Shown: in pieces, positions 51,304-60,408 of the stretch
Layout of the letters: every line of letters begins with the position of its first letter
Numbering within the stretch: position 1 is the stretch's first letter
Assembly: GCA_014238425.1 (NCBI GenBank)
Contig: JABABD010000032.1
Span: forward strand, 1 to 64,000
Length of the DNA: 64,000 nucleotides
Source of the DNA: Flavobacteriaceae bacterium
GTDB taxonomy: Bacteria > Bacteroidota > Bacteroidia > Flavobacteriales > Flavobacteriaceae
Reading direction: 5' to 3'
Translations under genes and position numbers: made by a program
The notes under the pieces: model-generated
Told to the model about the DNA's origin: nothing
The model's database searches: none
Seen by the model: the letters and a program-made list of their open reading frames with translations, nothing else

Positions 51304-52401
51304 TTAGAATTGTGTTGTTATATCAATAACAGAACTGCAAGATTCTTTATTCTTCCAATCGGACACCATCCTTTCTCCTTCGTTCGTGATTTCAGTTATT
51401 CTATAGCGCATAGGCGCATTTACATAAATGGCATAAGGAAACGAAATGTGCTTTGTATAAATATCAGAATGATTTTTTAAGAACCTGGCCTCAACAATAA
51501 CCTCTTTTTCGTTATCGACACTCTGGGCTTGGATCTCAACGATCTTTATATAAAGGTCAGGCCTAAGCTTATTTTTGAAATCGTAACATCGAATTTCAGT
51601 GCCTGCATAAGCAGGTGGCATTTCTTTGTTTAGATCTATCTGCATTATGGTCCCTGGATACTTTTTTACATCTATACCTATGGCAATGGCGTCTGACTTG
51701 ACTATTCTATTTTCCGTCATCACCTCATCATCTTTATTGGCTTCTAAAACTGCTTCTAAAAGCTCTGGAGAACCTTTGGCTTCAATATCTTCATTTATTT
51801 TGAAATCCGAATTATAAGAATAAGCCAAGCTCATTCCCAATCGGCCATTGCTCAATTGGTCATTCAACACCTGTGACTCATGATTGTTTAGTTTTACAAC
51901 AAAAGATCTCTTCGTCCAAAACACCTTAGAAGTGGAATAGCCATCTTTGCCAGTGGCTTCCAGGGCTCCTTCTTTCATAACACCGTTATCAGAATTTTCT
52001 ATTGGAGCGATGATCAATTTAGATGTAATATGAGTAATGGGCAATGGTATCAATTTTATGTTCCTCTTTTTTAGGTTTTTCCTAGCGGCTTTAAGGTCAT
52101 CTGCCTCGATCTTCGTCATTTCGACTGTAAACTGAACTAGGCTCATAAAATTTTTTTCACCTTGATCATTATAGCATTTGGACCCTGTATAGCGCATATC
52201 CAAAAATTGGAAATCGGGCTTACCATTCCCATTTCGCGCGAGAACCAGTACTCCTGGTTCATAATAAAACAAGAGCGGGTCCGTATTATCCTGATATATA
52301 TGGATGCCATTTATCGCCGTTTTGGAATCATAATCTGGTTGTGCGAACAATAAACTTGTAAAATGAATTGCTACCACAAAAAGTATTTTTACTAGCCTCA
52401 T
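51304..52401 (-). CDS. Secreted paralogue family protein G (short form)
   Basis: This 365-residue protein has a signal peptide (MRLVKILFVVAIHFTSLLFA). The N-terminal domain has the family pattern: INGIHIYQDNTDPLLFYYEP, then DFQFLDMRYTG, a helical segment and KSFVV-type strands. It lacks the long middle of the larger members and ends in a beta domain (APMRYRITEITNEGERMVSD). It is last of the operon beginning at 63955. I do not recognise the family. All members appear to be exported, probably to the periplasm or cell surface. Confidence 0.72.
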   Translation of the reverse strand: MRLVKILFVVAIHFTSLLFAQPDYDSKTAINGIHIYQDNTDPLLFYYEPGVLVLARNGNGKPDFQFLDMRYTGSKCYNDQGEKNFMSLVQFTVEMTKIEADDLKAARKNLKKRNIKLIPLPITHITSKLIIAPIENSDNGVMKEGALEATGKDGYSTSKVFWTKRSFVVKLNNHESQVLNDQLSNGRLGMSLAYSYNSDFKINEDIEAKGSPELLEAVLEANKDDEVMTENRIVKSDAIAIGIDVKKYPGTIMQIDLNKEMPPAYAGTEIRCYDFKNKLRPDLYIKIVEIQAQSVDNEKEVIVEARFLKNHSDIYTKHISFPYAIYVNAPMRYRITEITNEGERMVSDWKNKESCSSVIDITTQF

Positions 52402-52459
52402 CTTGTTGTTTCTTTAAATGGCACCATCACCGCTATTTATAACTTTGATATTAGTCCTT

Positions 52460-54295
52460 CTACTTATTCCTCGTCTTATTATCTTGGCCCTTTCCGTCCT
52501 TGTCTCCATCTTTTTTTTCACCTTTCTTATCAACACCCCCTTCTTTCTTCTTTTCGCTATCCTCAGAATTTTCCTTGTCTGGAATTTCTTTCTGATCATC
52601 ATCTTTTGGAATTTTACCATTTTTATCTTCATTGTCTTTGATTCCTAAATCCTCATCTTTAGGTTTATCACCTCCCGAATTTTCCGAAGTATCTCCATCG
52701 TCTTTCAAATCTTCATTATCCTTTGGTTGCTCATTATCTTTTTTCTTTTCCTCCTGACCTTTGACCTTTGTGCTATCTTTCTTTTTAAAAAGGCCAGATA
52801 TCAATGAAATTCCCTTATCAATCAACTCTTCTTCAGTAACATCTTTACCTAGAACGGTATCCTTTAATTTCTCTATAGCACCATTTTTGGCATTTTCAAT
52901 TATTTCGTCTTTCTTTTTATCCGGAAATAATTTTTTAATTTGTTTTTCGGCTAAGACCAATAAATTGGAATTTCCTTTCATCCATCTACTCTTATGTGTT
53001 TTACCGGTATCCATAACCAACAAAACACGATAATCGTAAGCAAGAGTTTCTCCTTGTGGGACAAAAAGTTGGATATCAGATATGGTTTGACCATCTTCTA
53101 AAATTTGAATGGGTGGAAGTTCTATTTCATTGACTCCATTAGGGTCTGCTTGTTTAGATTTAATATGAACCTGAATGGCATTGGCTTCAGAGAATTCAAG
53201 AGCATTAAGCACTTGAACTTCCATAGTTGAAATCTCGCTACCCGAAGTACCACCAATGAGCTTACGCTTTACAATTTGATCGCATTCTTCGCAACCCTCT
53301 ACATCATAATCCATCCAAATTGAGCTGATACCGGCCATCTTCGAAATTCGATCCACGATAGATCGATCTGATAGCGTAAATTTCTTAGTTGGTGCCACGG
53401 TCTTTCCATCAAAATTGATTTCGTCCATTCTATTTCTTGAGATTCTAATCGATCTGCCCGTTATGGGATTGCGACCTGCTCTCTTGCTTAAAATCATAAC
53501 GCTTTTTGGTAGAATCGGATAATCCAGTTCATTATTCCAACCTGCTAGGAACTGTTCGGCCGTATCAAACTTTATTTTACCAAAAGTTTTGGCATTATTG
53601 ACTTTTAAATTGACTGGTATACTAGTCGTATAGTCGCCTTCTTTATCCAGTTGAAACGTAATATTACCACCAGTATTTATATTTTTTAACATGGCGCTGA
53701 TAAAATTACTAACATCGTCGGTAGTCATCTTCCAACTCGTTGTTATAGGTAGATTCATATCCGATGGCATGCTAATCCTAACACTATCAATATGTACGTT
53801 TAAGAGTTTTAGATTTTCTTGAAAATCAAATTTTGGTTCACCATAGGTGCTTAAAACTCTCAATTTTACAGGTTTTCTTGTTTTTTGTGATATGAGTTTT
53901 TCCGCATGCCTTATATCTTCTCCTTTAATATTAGAGATTAGTGCCAAACTTATCAGGGCATCTCCACGCTTATTGTCTTTGGATGATAGATAATGAATGT
54001 TAAAATCATATTCATTTACCTTTTTGTTCCATTTCAAAGTATACTCCCTTGGTAAATAGTAGTATATGTTTGAGTAAGAATTTTTATCCTTATAAATTTT
54101 AGCGTGAATATTAAAATTTTTCTTGATATGATCTAATGCGCTATCACCCAATTCTGGGAATACCACGTTTTGTGAAAAATCAGGTCCTTTGGGTTCCTTA
54201 TTCATTTGCTGATATTGCCCATAGCTATATGCATAGCATAGCATTATTGCAAAGAATCCTATTGTTCTAAATTGTATTATTATTTTATTTTTCAT
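52460..54295 (-). CDS. Secreted paralogue family protein F with charged tail
   Basis: This 611-residue protein has a signal peptide (MKNKIIIQFRTIGFFAIMLC). A divergent family N-domain follows (YYYLPREYTLKW near residue 80), then a central region with GCEECDQIVKRK, a C-x2-C pair, and beta-rich domains. The last 110 residues are almost only Lys, Asp, Glu, Gly, Asn and Pro, a highly charged disordered tail that could bind cations, nucleic acid or the cell wall. It follows the dual protease gene by 12 bases. Function unknown. Confidence 0.72.
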   Translation of the reverse strand: MKNKIIIQFRTIGFFAIMLCYAYSYGQYQQMNKEPKGPDFSQNVVFPELGDSALDHIKKNFNIHAKIYKDKNSYSNIYYYLPREYTLKWNKKVNEYDFNIHYLSSKDNKRGDALISLALISNIKGEDIRHAEKLISQKTRKPVKLRVLSTYGEPKFDFQENLKLLNVHIDSVRISMPSDMNLPITTSWKMTTDDVSNFISAMLKNINTGGNITFQLDKEGDYTTSIPVNLKVNNAKTFGKIKFDTAEQFLAGWNNELDYPILPKSVMILSKRAGRNPITGRSIRISRNRMDEINFDGKTVAPTKKFTLSDRSIVDRISKMAGISSIWMDYDVEGCEECDQIVKRKLIGGTSGSEISTMEVQVLNALEFSEANAIQVHIKSKQADPNGVNEIELPPIQILEDGQTISDIQLFVPQGETLAYDYRVLLVMDTGKTHKSRWMKGNSNLLVLAEKQIKKLFPDKKKDEIIENAKNGAIEKLKDTVLGKDVTEEELIDKGISLISGLFKKKDSTKVKGQEEKKKDNEQPKDNEDLKDDGDTSENSGGDKPKDEDLGIKDNEDKNGKIPKDDDQKEIPDKENSEDSEKKKEGGVDKKGEKKDGDKDGKGQDNKTRNK

Positions 54296-54307
54296 GATTT
54301 CTTGTTT

Positions 54308-55774
54308 TTAATAAGCGATATAATAGGCTTCTGGCTGTGAAAGTTCAGTGGTTGCCAAAGTCTCTTGGTTGTGCATAAATTCAGTATAGGTCTGCTGGTA
54401 CGTAGAACCCCTATTCGAGTTTCTGAACCTTGTCATTCCTCTCTCCCAAGGATCTTGGATTGTTAAAATGGTACCATCAGGTGTTCCATCGCCACGCATG
54501 GCAGAGACGACAACTACATGGGCACCACCAGTGATGTCTGTAGCTGCCCATAAAGGCCCCATGCTAAGTAGTTGCGCAAATCCTTCAACGGTATAGCTTT
54601 GAGGATATTCAAATCTCATTCCCCATATACTGAACATTTCTAAATTATCGGGAGGCAGACCATTGTTATAATGATAATCGCCCCAGCCTCCTTCACCACC
54701 GGCAATTTCATGAGGATTCATACTAATGCGTTCCCTCCAACCCACAATCATGGAAGCAGCGGCTGCCCAACATGACATACTAGTTGTTTGGGGAACCAAT
54801 TGAACATCGTGCAAAATATCTATGGCAACATTTTCATCAGTAGAGATTGGTCCACTTGCAGGTACAGAGTTATTCTCTGTAACCTCCGAAGTACTTTCTT
54901 CATCAGCCGAACCTGCGGAACAGGCAGTAGGATACAGTGTATTAATCCCTCGAATATCGGTTGCGCTTAATCGACTTCGCTGACCTATTGCAGCTCCACT
55001 TCGTGTAGGAACTATCGTAATCATTCTTCCACCAGAAGGAGATGTTTTACCAAAGGCGTTGGCACCGTAATGCATCAACGAACCATAATCATAGCTCCCT
55101 ATGTTTTGTCCTTCTGGAAAGAAATAATGCCAAAAGCCTTGGTTGTAACGTTCAAAATTGTGGGTTTTTCCAGGAATTATATTTGCGGTATTGATTGTCA
55201 CGTAAGTATTTCTATCATCCCTACTCTGCTCATGATAAAAGCCCAATGCATGCATTATTTCGTGTGTGGCACTTCCTTGAGTAGTAGATCCGCATCGATC
55301 TCCAATTCTTATTATCTGCCGACCACCGGACGGTTTTTTTCCAATTCTTGATGATCCACAAATATTAGGGACATAAATGAACTCAACGTAATCGCCTTCT
55401 GAAGCTCTAGGAGTAAGGCAGACATTAGAGCTACTATTAATATGACTGATCGCCCATAAAATATCTGCCCGTTTAGGATGATTATTAGCTATTACATATG
55501 GAACTTTAGCTCCGGGCCATCTGAAATCGGTATCGGCACTGCCAGCAGAGCCCCTGCCCGCAGGTTCAATAACAATATCACCTTGATATATAAGTTTACC
55601 ATCAATTTCTTCGACCGTAATTGTCACATCATTGCCTCTACTAAATGGCATCTTTGTGGTAATTTCCCTAGTTGGATTTTCGGAAAATGAATTTTCTTCT
55701 TGTGCAAATAATCCAACACTAACAAGGCAACATAGAATTGCCATATACTGTAATTTTTTTTCTATTGTTTTCAT
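54308..55774 (-). CDS. Secreted astacin metalloprotease fused to a papain-like cysteine protease
   Basis: This 488-residue protein has a signal peptide (1-24) and a pro-region. An astacin (M12A) domain (about 85-285) carries the zinc motif HEIMHALGFYHEQSRDDR with His171, His175 and His181 and the Met-turn SLMHYG. After an acidic linker, a second catalytic domain (about 322-488) shows Cys335 in TSMSCWAAAASM, His419 in GGAHVVVVS and Asp441 in QDPWE, the layout of papain-like/C39-type peptidases. Two complete proteases on one chain are unusual. It is embedded among seven paralogous secreted proteins, which are natural candidates for substrates or inhibitors. Confidence 0.87.
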   Translation of the reverse strand: MKTIEKKLQYMAILCCLVSVGLFAQEENSFSENPTREITTKMPFSRGNDVTITVEEIDGKLIYQGDIVIEPAGRGSAGSADTDFRWPGAKVPYVIANNHPKRADILWAISHINSSSNVCLTPRASEGDYVEFIYVPNICGSSRIGKKPSGGRQIIRIGDRCGSTTQGSATHEIMHALGFYHEQSRDDRNTYVTINTANIIPGKTHNFERYNQGFWHYFFPEGQNIGSYDYGSLMHYGANAFGKTSPSGGRMITIVPTRSGAAIGQRSRLSATDIRGINTLYPTACSAGSADEESTSEVTENNSVPASGPISTDENVAIDILHDVQLVPQTTSMSCWAAAASMIVGWRERISMNPHEIAGGEGGWGDYHYNNGLPPDNLEMFSIWGMRFEYPQSYTVEGFAQLLSMGPLWAATDITGGAHVVVVSAMRGDGTPDGTILTIQDPWERGMTRFRNSNRGSTYQQTYTEFMHNQETLATTELSQPEAYYIAY

Positions 55775-55790
55775 GATTATAAATTTTGTT

Positions 55791-57719
55791 CTATAAAAAT
55801 CTGTCTATATCTATTCTGCCATAATCAGAAATTTTCTTTTCTGATTTTATCGGATCTTTACCTTTGACGAAATAGGTTATTTCATATTGATATTCTTCAG
55901 AATCACGTGGAAGCAAAACCTCCAAAGTTTCGGTTAACTCTGACTTGTTGGTTTTAAGATTGGCTGTGATGACTTCTTGTCTTTCGCCCAATTGACTATA
56001 CACCTTGATCTCTACTGCACGAATATTTTCATCTGTAATAAAATCTTCATCTATTTCGATGTAAATTGGTTTTTTTACAATGGGCGGTTCTAAGGCTATA
56101 CTACCGAATTGAGTCGTTTCCCAGTTAGACTCAACAGAATGGTTTCCTTTAAAACTCCATAGGGTCTTATAATCATAGTTGAGCCAGTTGTCCCTGTTGT
56201 TATCACCTTTCCAGCCGTAGAGCATTTTAAAAAAATTGCCATTGGTATTGAAAGCAGTTTTGTCTATTTTCAATTCATCTACAGTTTGTTGTCCATCTTC
56301 ATGTTTTTTTCGCATAACGACATTCACAAAGTTTACATGATTGAAATCTTCAATGTTGGTGCCCCCCAATGAGGCATTAATCTCCCGTTGTTTCATCAAA
56401 GGATCATCGGCATTGATCTCTCTAAAGCATTCCTCACATTGCTTTCTTACGTTTCCAAGGTTGTAATCAAAGGGCAGGGTACGGGTAGTTTCGGTGAATT
56501 TATTAAGATCCACCTTGTAGGTCCCACTTCTCTTAACTTGCTTCATTCGATATGAAACGGCCACGGAAAGACTTGGCATTGCTTCTCTCTCAGGTGTATT
56601 AGCAGATGTACTCTCGCTATTTTCAGATTCTGCTTGTTCTCCTCTTTCAATTGGTGAGTGCCCTCCTTCTGTTCTTACTTCGTCTGCTCTACCTTGTGCA
56701 TTTTGTCTTCTATTCCTATCTTCCTCGCTTCTCGCTCCTTCTAATCTATCGATGCGTCTGTTTTCCTCCCTGGTCTCTTGCCGTGCGCTCTGGAGCTGCT
56801 CTGTTGCCCTATCCAACATACTTTTTTGATTTTTTGGCAGTAAATCATTTAATTGTGGGACACCTGTACCACCGACCTTGTCAAAAATCAGGTTGATTAA
56901 TTGATTGTAGGCCGTCTCCTTCATTTTATTTAACTCTTCGTCATCGCCAACTTGAGTAACCTTAATCGCACCCGAATCAAAAAGGTCGTCAAACGCAGCA
57001 TTCACTTCTGCCGAAAGAACAGGCGTCGCTACCGCGGCTTCAATAGTTTGATGTTTGTAGATACGTTCGAAGTCGGCTTCTATCAATACCCGTTTGGGGG
57101 ATAAAAATCCTTCAACTTCCATTTCAAAATGAACACTAAAATCTGGCGTTGGCGTATTGAATGTTTCCCATAAAATTTTAGAGCCAAGTTTGTTGAGATG
57201 TACGGATACTGCTGATCGTTGATTTTCCAAAATAGGAGCGTTACCAAGTCCGACAACTTTGGCTTCGAAATCACCATTTTGTTTAGCAATAGAAGATATA
57301 AGAGCTACTGTTCCAGATTTAAAAACTACAGGCCCCATGATTTTTCCTTTGCTATCTATCCTTCTCAATGCTTTTTCGGCATCTTTAACCATTGCATCTG
57401 GCACTTTTAATTCGACGAGTGCGTGTACTATGCCTCCACCGATTGCGCTTTCTGTTATTGCTTCATTTACATCTGCCGCAGTTTCTTCGTTCTTTACATA
57501 CCGTAAGAAAGAGAAAATGGGATTCCCTTCTGGATGCGATGCTAATTGAGGTTTATCCGGTAGATAATAGTACTGACCATTACCAGTTAAATCTGGGAAT
57601 AGTATTAGCTCACCAGCCCTAACTGGTTTGTCTAAGAGTATTTGCTGTTGCGCACTTACGACATTGAATGTCATTAATAGTGGCAATAGTATGAACAAGA
57701 TTTTAATTATTTTTTTCAT
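55791..57719 (-). CDS. Secreted paralogue family protein E with charged coiled linker
   Basis: This 642-residue protein has a signal peptide (MKKIIKILFILLPLLMTFNV). The N-domain has GQYYYLPDKPQL, IFSFLRYVKN and GGGIVHALVEL, and the block GNAPILENQRSAVSVHL shared by the family. Residues about 300-375 are a charged, Arg/Glu-rich helical linker. A C-x2-C pair (RKQCEECFRE) precedes KQREINASLGG, then the C-terminal beta domains with WLNYDYKTLWSFKG. It is 16 bases upstream of the protease gene. Family not recognised. Confidence 0.75.
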   Translation of the reverse strand: MKKIIKILFILLPLLMTFNVVSAQQQILLDKPVRAGELILFPDLTGNGQYYYLPDKPQLASHPEGNPIFSFLRYVKNEETAADVNEAITESAIGGGIVHALVELKVPDAMVKDAEKALRRIDSKGKIMGPVVFKSGTVALISSIAKQNGDFEAKVVGLGNAPILENQRSAVSVHLNKLGSKILWETFNTPTPDFSVHFEMEVEGFLSPKRVLIEADFERIYKHQTIEAAVATPVLSAEVNAAFDDLFDSGAIKVTQVGDDEELNKMKETAYNQLINLIFDKVGGTGVPQLNDLLPKNQKSMLDRATEQLQSARQETREENRRIDRLEGARSEEDRNRRQNAQGRADEVRTEGGHSPIERGEQAESENSESTSANTPEREAMPSLSVAVSYRMKQVKRSGTYKVDLNKFTETTRTLPFDYNLGNVRKQCEECFREINADDPLMKQREINASLGGTNIEDFNHVNFVNVVMRKKHEDGQQTVDELKIDKTAFNTNGNFFKMLYGWKGDNNRDNWLNYDYKTLWSFKGNHSVESNWETTQFGSIALEPPIVKKPIYIEIDEDFITDENIRAVEIKVYSQLGERQEVITANLKTNKSELTETLEVLLPRDSEEYQYEITYFVKGKDPIKSEKKISDYGRIDIDRFL

Positions 57720-57745
57720 AATTTCTAGATTTTACTATTAAACTC

Positions 57746-59722
57746 TTAATCGGTTTTGACTACTTTAAGCACATCTTTGAACTTATCAAGTATTTGAGCC
57801 GCTTTTGTTACCTTACCGTTCTTTCCGGGTTTAAGAAGTGCTTCACCCGCTTTCACCGCCATATCAAGGTAATCGGGGTCTTCATCTTTTAATTCCTGTG
57901 GAATGGTGGCATAGACGTAGTCATCATTCACTTTTTCTTCCCATTTTGTCGGTGGAACTACCATTTTCCCTTTTTCCTTATGGGTAAGAATGTACCGATA
58001 CATGTAGCCTTGGGTATCACGGTCGGTAAATATGGTTTTCTCCACCAGAGGTTCGCCTTTGGATACGGTGATTGGAATATTCTTTTCCACCTCATTGCCA
58101 AATTTAAAATACCGCAGCTGCAGGGTCGCCCTTGCCACTTTAAGAGCCTTGAGCTCTTCCAGATCCGCTTCGAATTCAATGTCTCTAGATACAACAGGTG
58201 GCGCAAGGGTAATACCCTGCCAATCACCTTCTACCCACTCGGGATTTGCAGGATAAACATTACCGCCCTTTAAACTCCATTGGATTTTGTATTTATAAAC
58301 ATCGGAGTTCTTATCTTCCCCACGGGCATAAGTAATGGCCGCCTTGAGTCCCTTTTCTTTTAAATATTCATAATCGATGGTTACAGCATCAATAAAGTCA
58401 TTACCTGAATTGCGCTCTTTCTTGATACTGACCGTTGCGTAGTTGGCCTCTCCTTTTTCAAGCAGGTCTTTGGCCTCGTTATCAAGGATAAAATTGATAT
58501 CCCTATGTTGAAAAAATGGGTCATCCAATAACACCGATGCTACACATTTATTGTTATCCTTAACACTGTTGTACCAGCTTGCCAGATTAGCGGTTATCGT
58601 GAAAGGCTTTTCAACGGCAAGTCTATAGTTAAGGTTAAAAGTCTCTACTCCTGATTCATACTTCGACTCAATATATTTTTTATTGAAGGTATATTCTCTT
58701 CCATATTTTATATTTGGCATAGCTTCAGCTTCTTTTTCTGTAGGAGGTGGCAGCTCTTGCGCTTCATCAGATTGTGTCATTTTTTGTAAAAAGAAATCAA
58801 AAAAGGCCTCTCTCACTTTGGTAACACGATCATCAACAACATTTTCATCGAAATCAATTTCGATTAACTTATCTTTAATTAAGGAGTCTATTACAGATCT
58901 TGATTCATCATAGTTTCTAGTTACCTTTGTATCTGTTTTGGTTGAAAGCCAAAAGCCGTTAAAGTGTAATCGTTTTTTCCTCTTTATATCTACTTCATAT
59001 TTTGCATGAATCGAATCCATATGACTCTTAATTTTACTCCAATTGATTGTAACTTTTCCTTTTGCAGCTGGGATTCTAGTGGTATATTTATAGCCAAGTT
59101 CTACAGATAGGTCAGTTATGGCCATATTCTTTTCAAAGGTTGCGGCCAATAATTGAGCACCTTGTGGAGTTAAGGAAGACGCCACTGCGCATCTCCCCCC
59201 TTCCAATACAGGCGCATTAAATGATTGCACAATTGATCTAGTAAGCTTTTCATCACCTAAGGTTGCCGATATAATCTTTAAGGATTTTTCCCCATCCGGC
59301 ATTACCTCCAATGCGCCTTTAAGTTTACTGCCTTTTGGAACATGCTGTTCCCCCTTTTCCAAAATTGTTTCTAACTCAGTACGTTGGGCTGCCGTAGGGC
59401 CCCACATCATTAACATATGCAATAGGGCTCCGCCTATACCGCCATTAACTTCTTTTTCATTGGTCATATATTTTAAGAAGAGAAATTCTGGGTCTTTTGC
59501 CTTGTTCTCAGCAAGCCTTAATGAAAAGGGCAGATAATAAAACTCATTACTCGTATCGTCTGATAGGCTTATAGCTTTACCCAAGAGCACAACGGCGGTC
59601 CCATCTGATAACGTTACGGTATACCTGTTTTCATTGTCAACTGCTTGTGCGTGCATTGCCGACAAGCTGATGATGTAACAACAAATTGTTGTATAGATTA
59701 ATTTTCCAATCGTAGTTTTCAT
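57746..59722 (-). CDS. Secreted paralogue family protein D
   Basis: This 658-residue protein has a signal peptide (MKTTIGKLIYTTICCYIISL). Family blocks in order are NEFYYLPFSLRLAE, EFLFLKYMTN, GGIGGALLHMLMMWG, FNAPVLEGGRCAVASSL, then a middle region, FFQHRDINFIL and the C-terminal IQWSLKGGNVYP with DLEELKALKVARATLQLRYF. It is the longest member. Its start overlaps the stop of the short member C as ATGA. Codon use looks richer in G and C than in the efflux array, by eye. Function unknown. Confidence 0.75.
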   Translation of the reverse strand: MKTTIGKLIYTTICCYIISLSAMHAQAVDNENRYTVTLSDGTAVVLLGKAISLSDDTSNEFYYLPFSLRLAENKAKDPEFLFLKYMTNEKEVNGGIGGALLHMLMMWGPTAAQRTELETILEKGEQHVPKGSKLKGALEVMPDGEKSLKIISATLGDEKLTRSIVQSFNAPVLEGGRCAVASSLTPQGAQLLAATFEKNMAITDLSVELGYKYTTRIPAAKGKVTINWSKIKSHMDSIHAKYEVDIKRKKRLHFNGFWLSTKTDTKVTRNYDESRSVIDSLIKDKLIEIDFDENVVDDRVTKVREAFFDFFLQKMTQSDEAQELPPPTEKEAEAMPNIKYGREYTFNKKYIESKYESGVETFNLNYRLAVEKPFTITANLASWYNSVKDNNKCVASVLLDDPFFQHRDINFILDNEAKDLLEKGEANYATVSIKKERNSGNDFIDAVTIDYEYLKEKGLKAAITYARGEDKNSDVYKYKIQWSLKGGNVYPANPEWVEGDWQGITLAPPVVSRDIEFEADLEELKALKVARATLQLRYFKFGNEVEKNIPITVSKGEPLVEKTIFTDRDTQGYMYRYILTHKEKGKMVVPPTKWEEKVNDDYVYATIPQELKDEDPDYLDMAVKAGEALLKPGKNGKVTKAAQILDKFKDVLKVVKTD

Positions 59723-60408
59723 AATATTTGATTTAATAGTTTATAAATATTTTTTTGGAGCTTATGTTCTCTCCTACAATACATGTTATTTTCTTTTTTC
59801 CTGAAATTGAGGATATATGGGATGCTGATCGAGACATCTTTGAGCTCGTCACCATTCTCATTTAAGGCATTTTGGAAGATTTCAGCATCTTCTTTGTTGA
59901 ATTGAAATGAGGCAGCAATTTTAGTATTGGGCATTGTGGGTGTTTTACCAACACTTACCAAAGCCCTTTTTAAGATCTGAGCCAGCGACGATTTTCCCTC
60001 AATTGTGAATCCAATTTCTGCGTTCACAACCTTGGGCAATACCGCGCCCATTATTTTAGCATTTATGCCTTTAGCCTGGACTAGGGAGTCTTGCGCCTCG
60101 TTCAACTGGTTTTTTGTCAAACCCCAGGAAATCAGAAAGTGCATAATTGCTCCTGATGTATCATGCCCATCTTTGTAGGCCAGAAAACTAAACTCAGGAT
60201 CTTCGTTCTTAGTAATGGAAAATCGAAGATTGACTGGCTCATAGTAATACTGGTTAGCATCATTCGAATGCCCCCATTTTTCATGTACCCGTATTTTAAG
60301 GCCATCAGAAAGGGTTATGTCTTCATATGCCTCAACATACAATCGCTGCGATTTGAGCACATAAGTACTCATCAGAAATAAGATCAATATGTATAATTGT
60401 AGCTTCAT
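59719..60408 (-). CDS. Secreted paralogue family protein C, N-domain only
   Basis: This 229-residue protein has a signal peptide (MKLQLYILILFLMSTYVLKS). It contains only the family N-domain: NQYYYEPVNLRFSI, EFSFLAYKDGHDTSGAIMHF, PTMPNTKIAASFQF and ending soon after DVSISIPYILNFRKKE, the point where the longer members continue into the middle region. The tail that follows is basic. It overlaps both neighbours by ATGA, which suggests it is kept as a coupled gene and is not a random remnant. A truncation is still possible. Confidence 0.68.
   Translation of the reverse strand: MKLQLYILILFLMSTYVLKSQRLYVEAYEDITLSDGLKIRVHEKWGHSNDANQYYYEPVNLRFSITKNEDPEFSFLAYKDGHDTSGAIMHFLISWGLTKNQLNEAQDSLVQAKGINAKIMGAVLPKVVNAEIGFTIEGKSSLAQILKRALVSVGKTPTMPNTKIAASFQFNKEDAEIFQNALNENGDELKDVSISIPYILNFRKKENNMYCRREHKLQKNIYKLLNQIL

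Noticed and set aside
57980-58273. Open frames on both strands inside secreted paralogue D
   Set aside because: They are shadows of the paralogue frame, which has a signal peptide and family motifs; the shadows have none.
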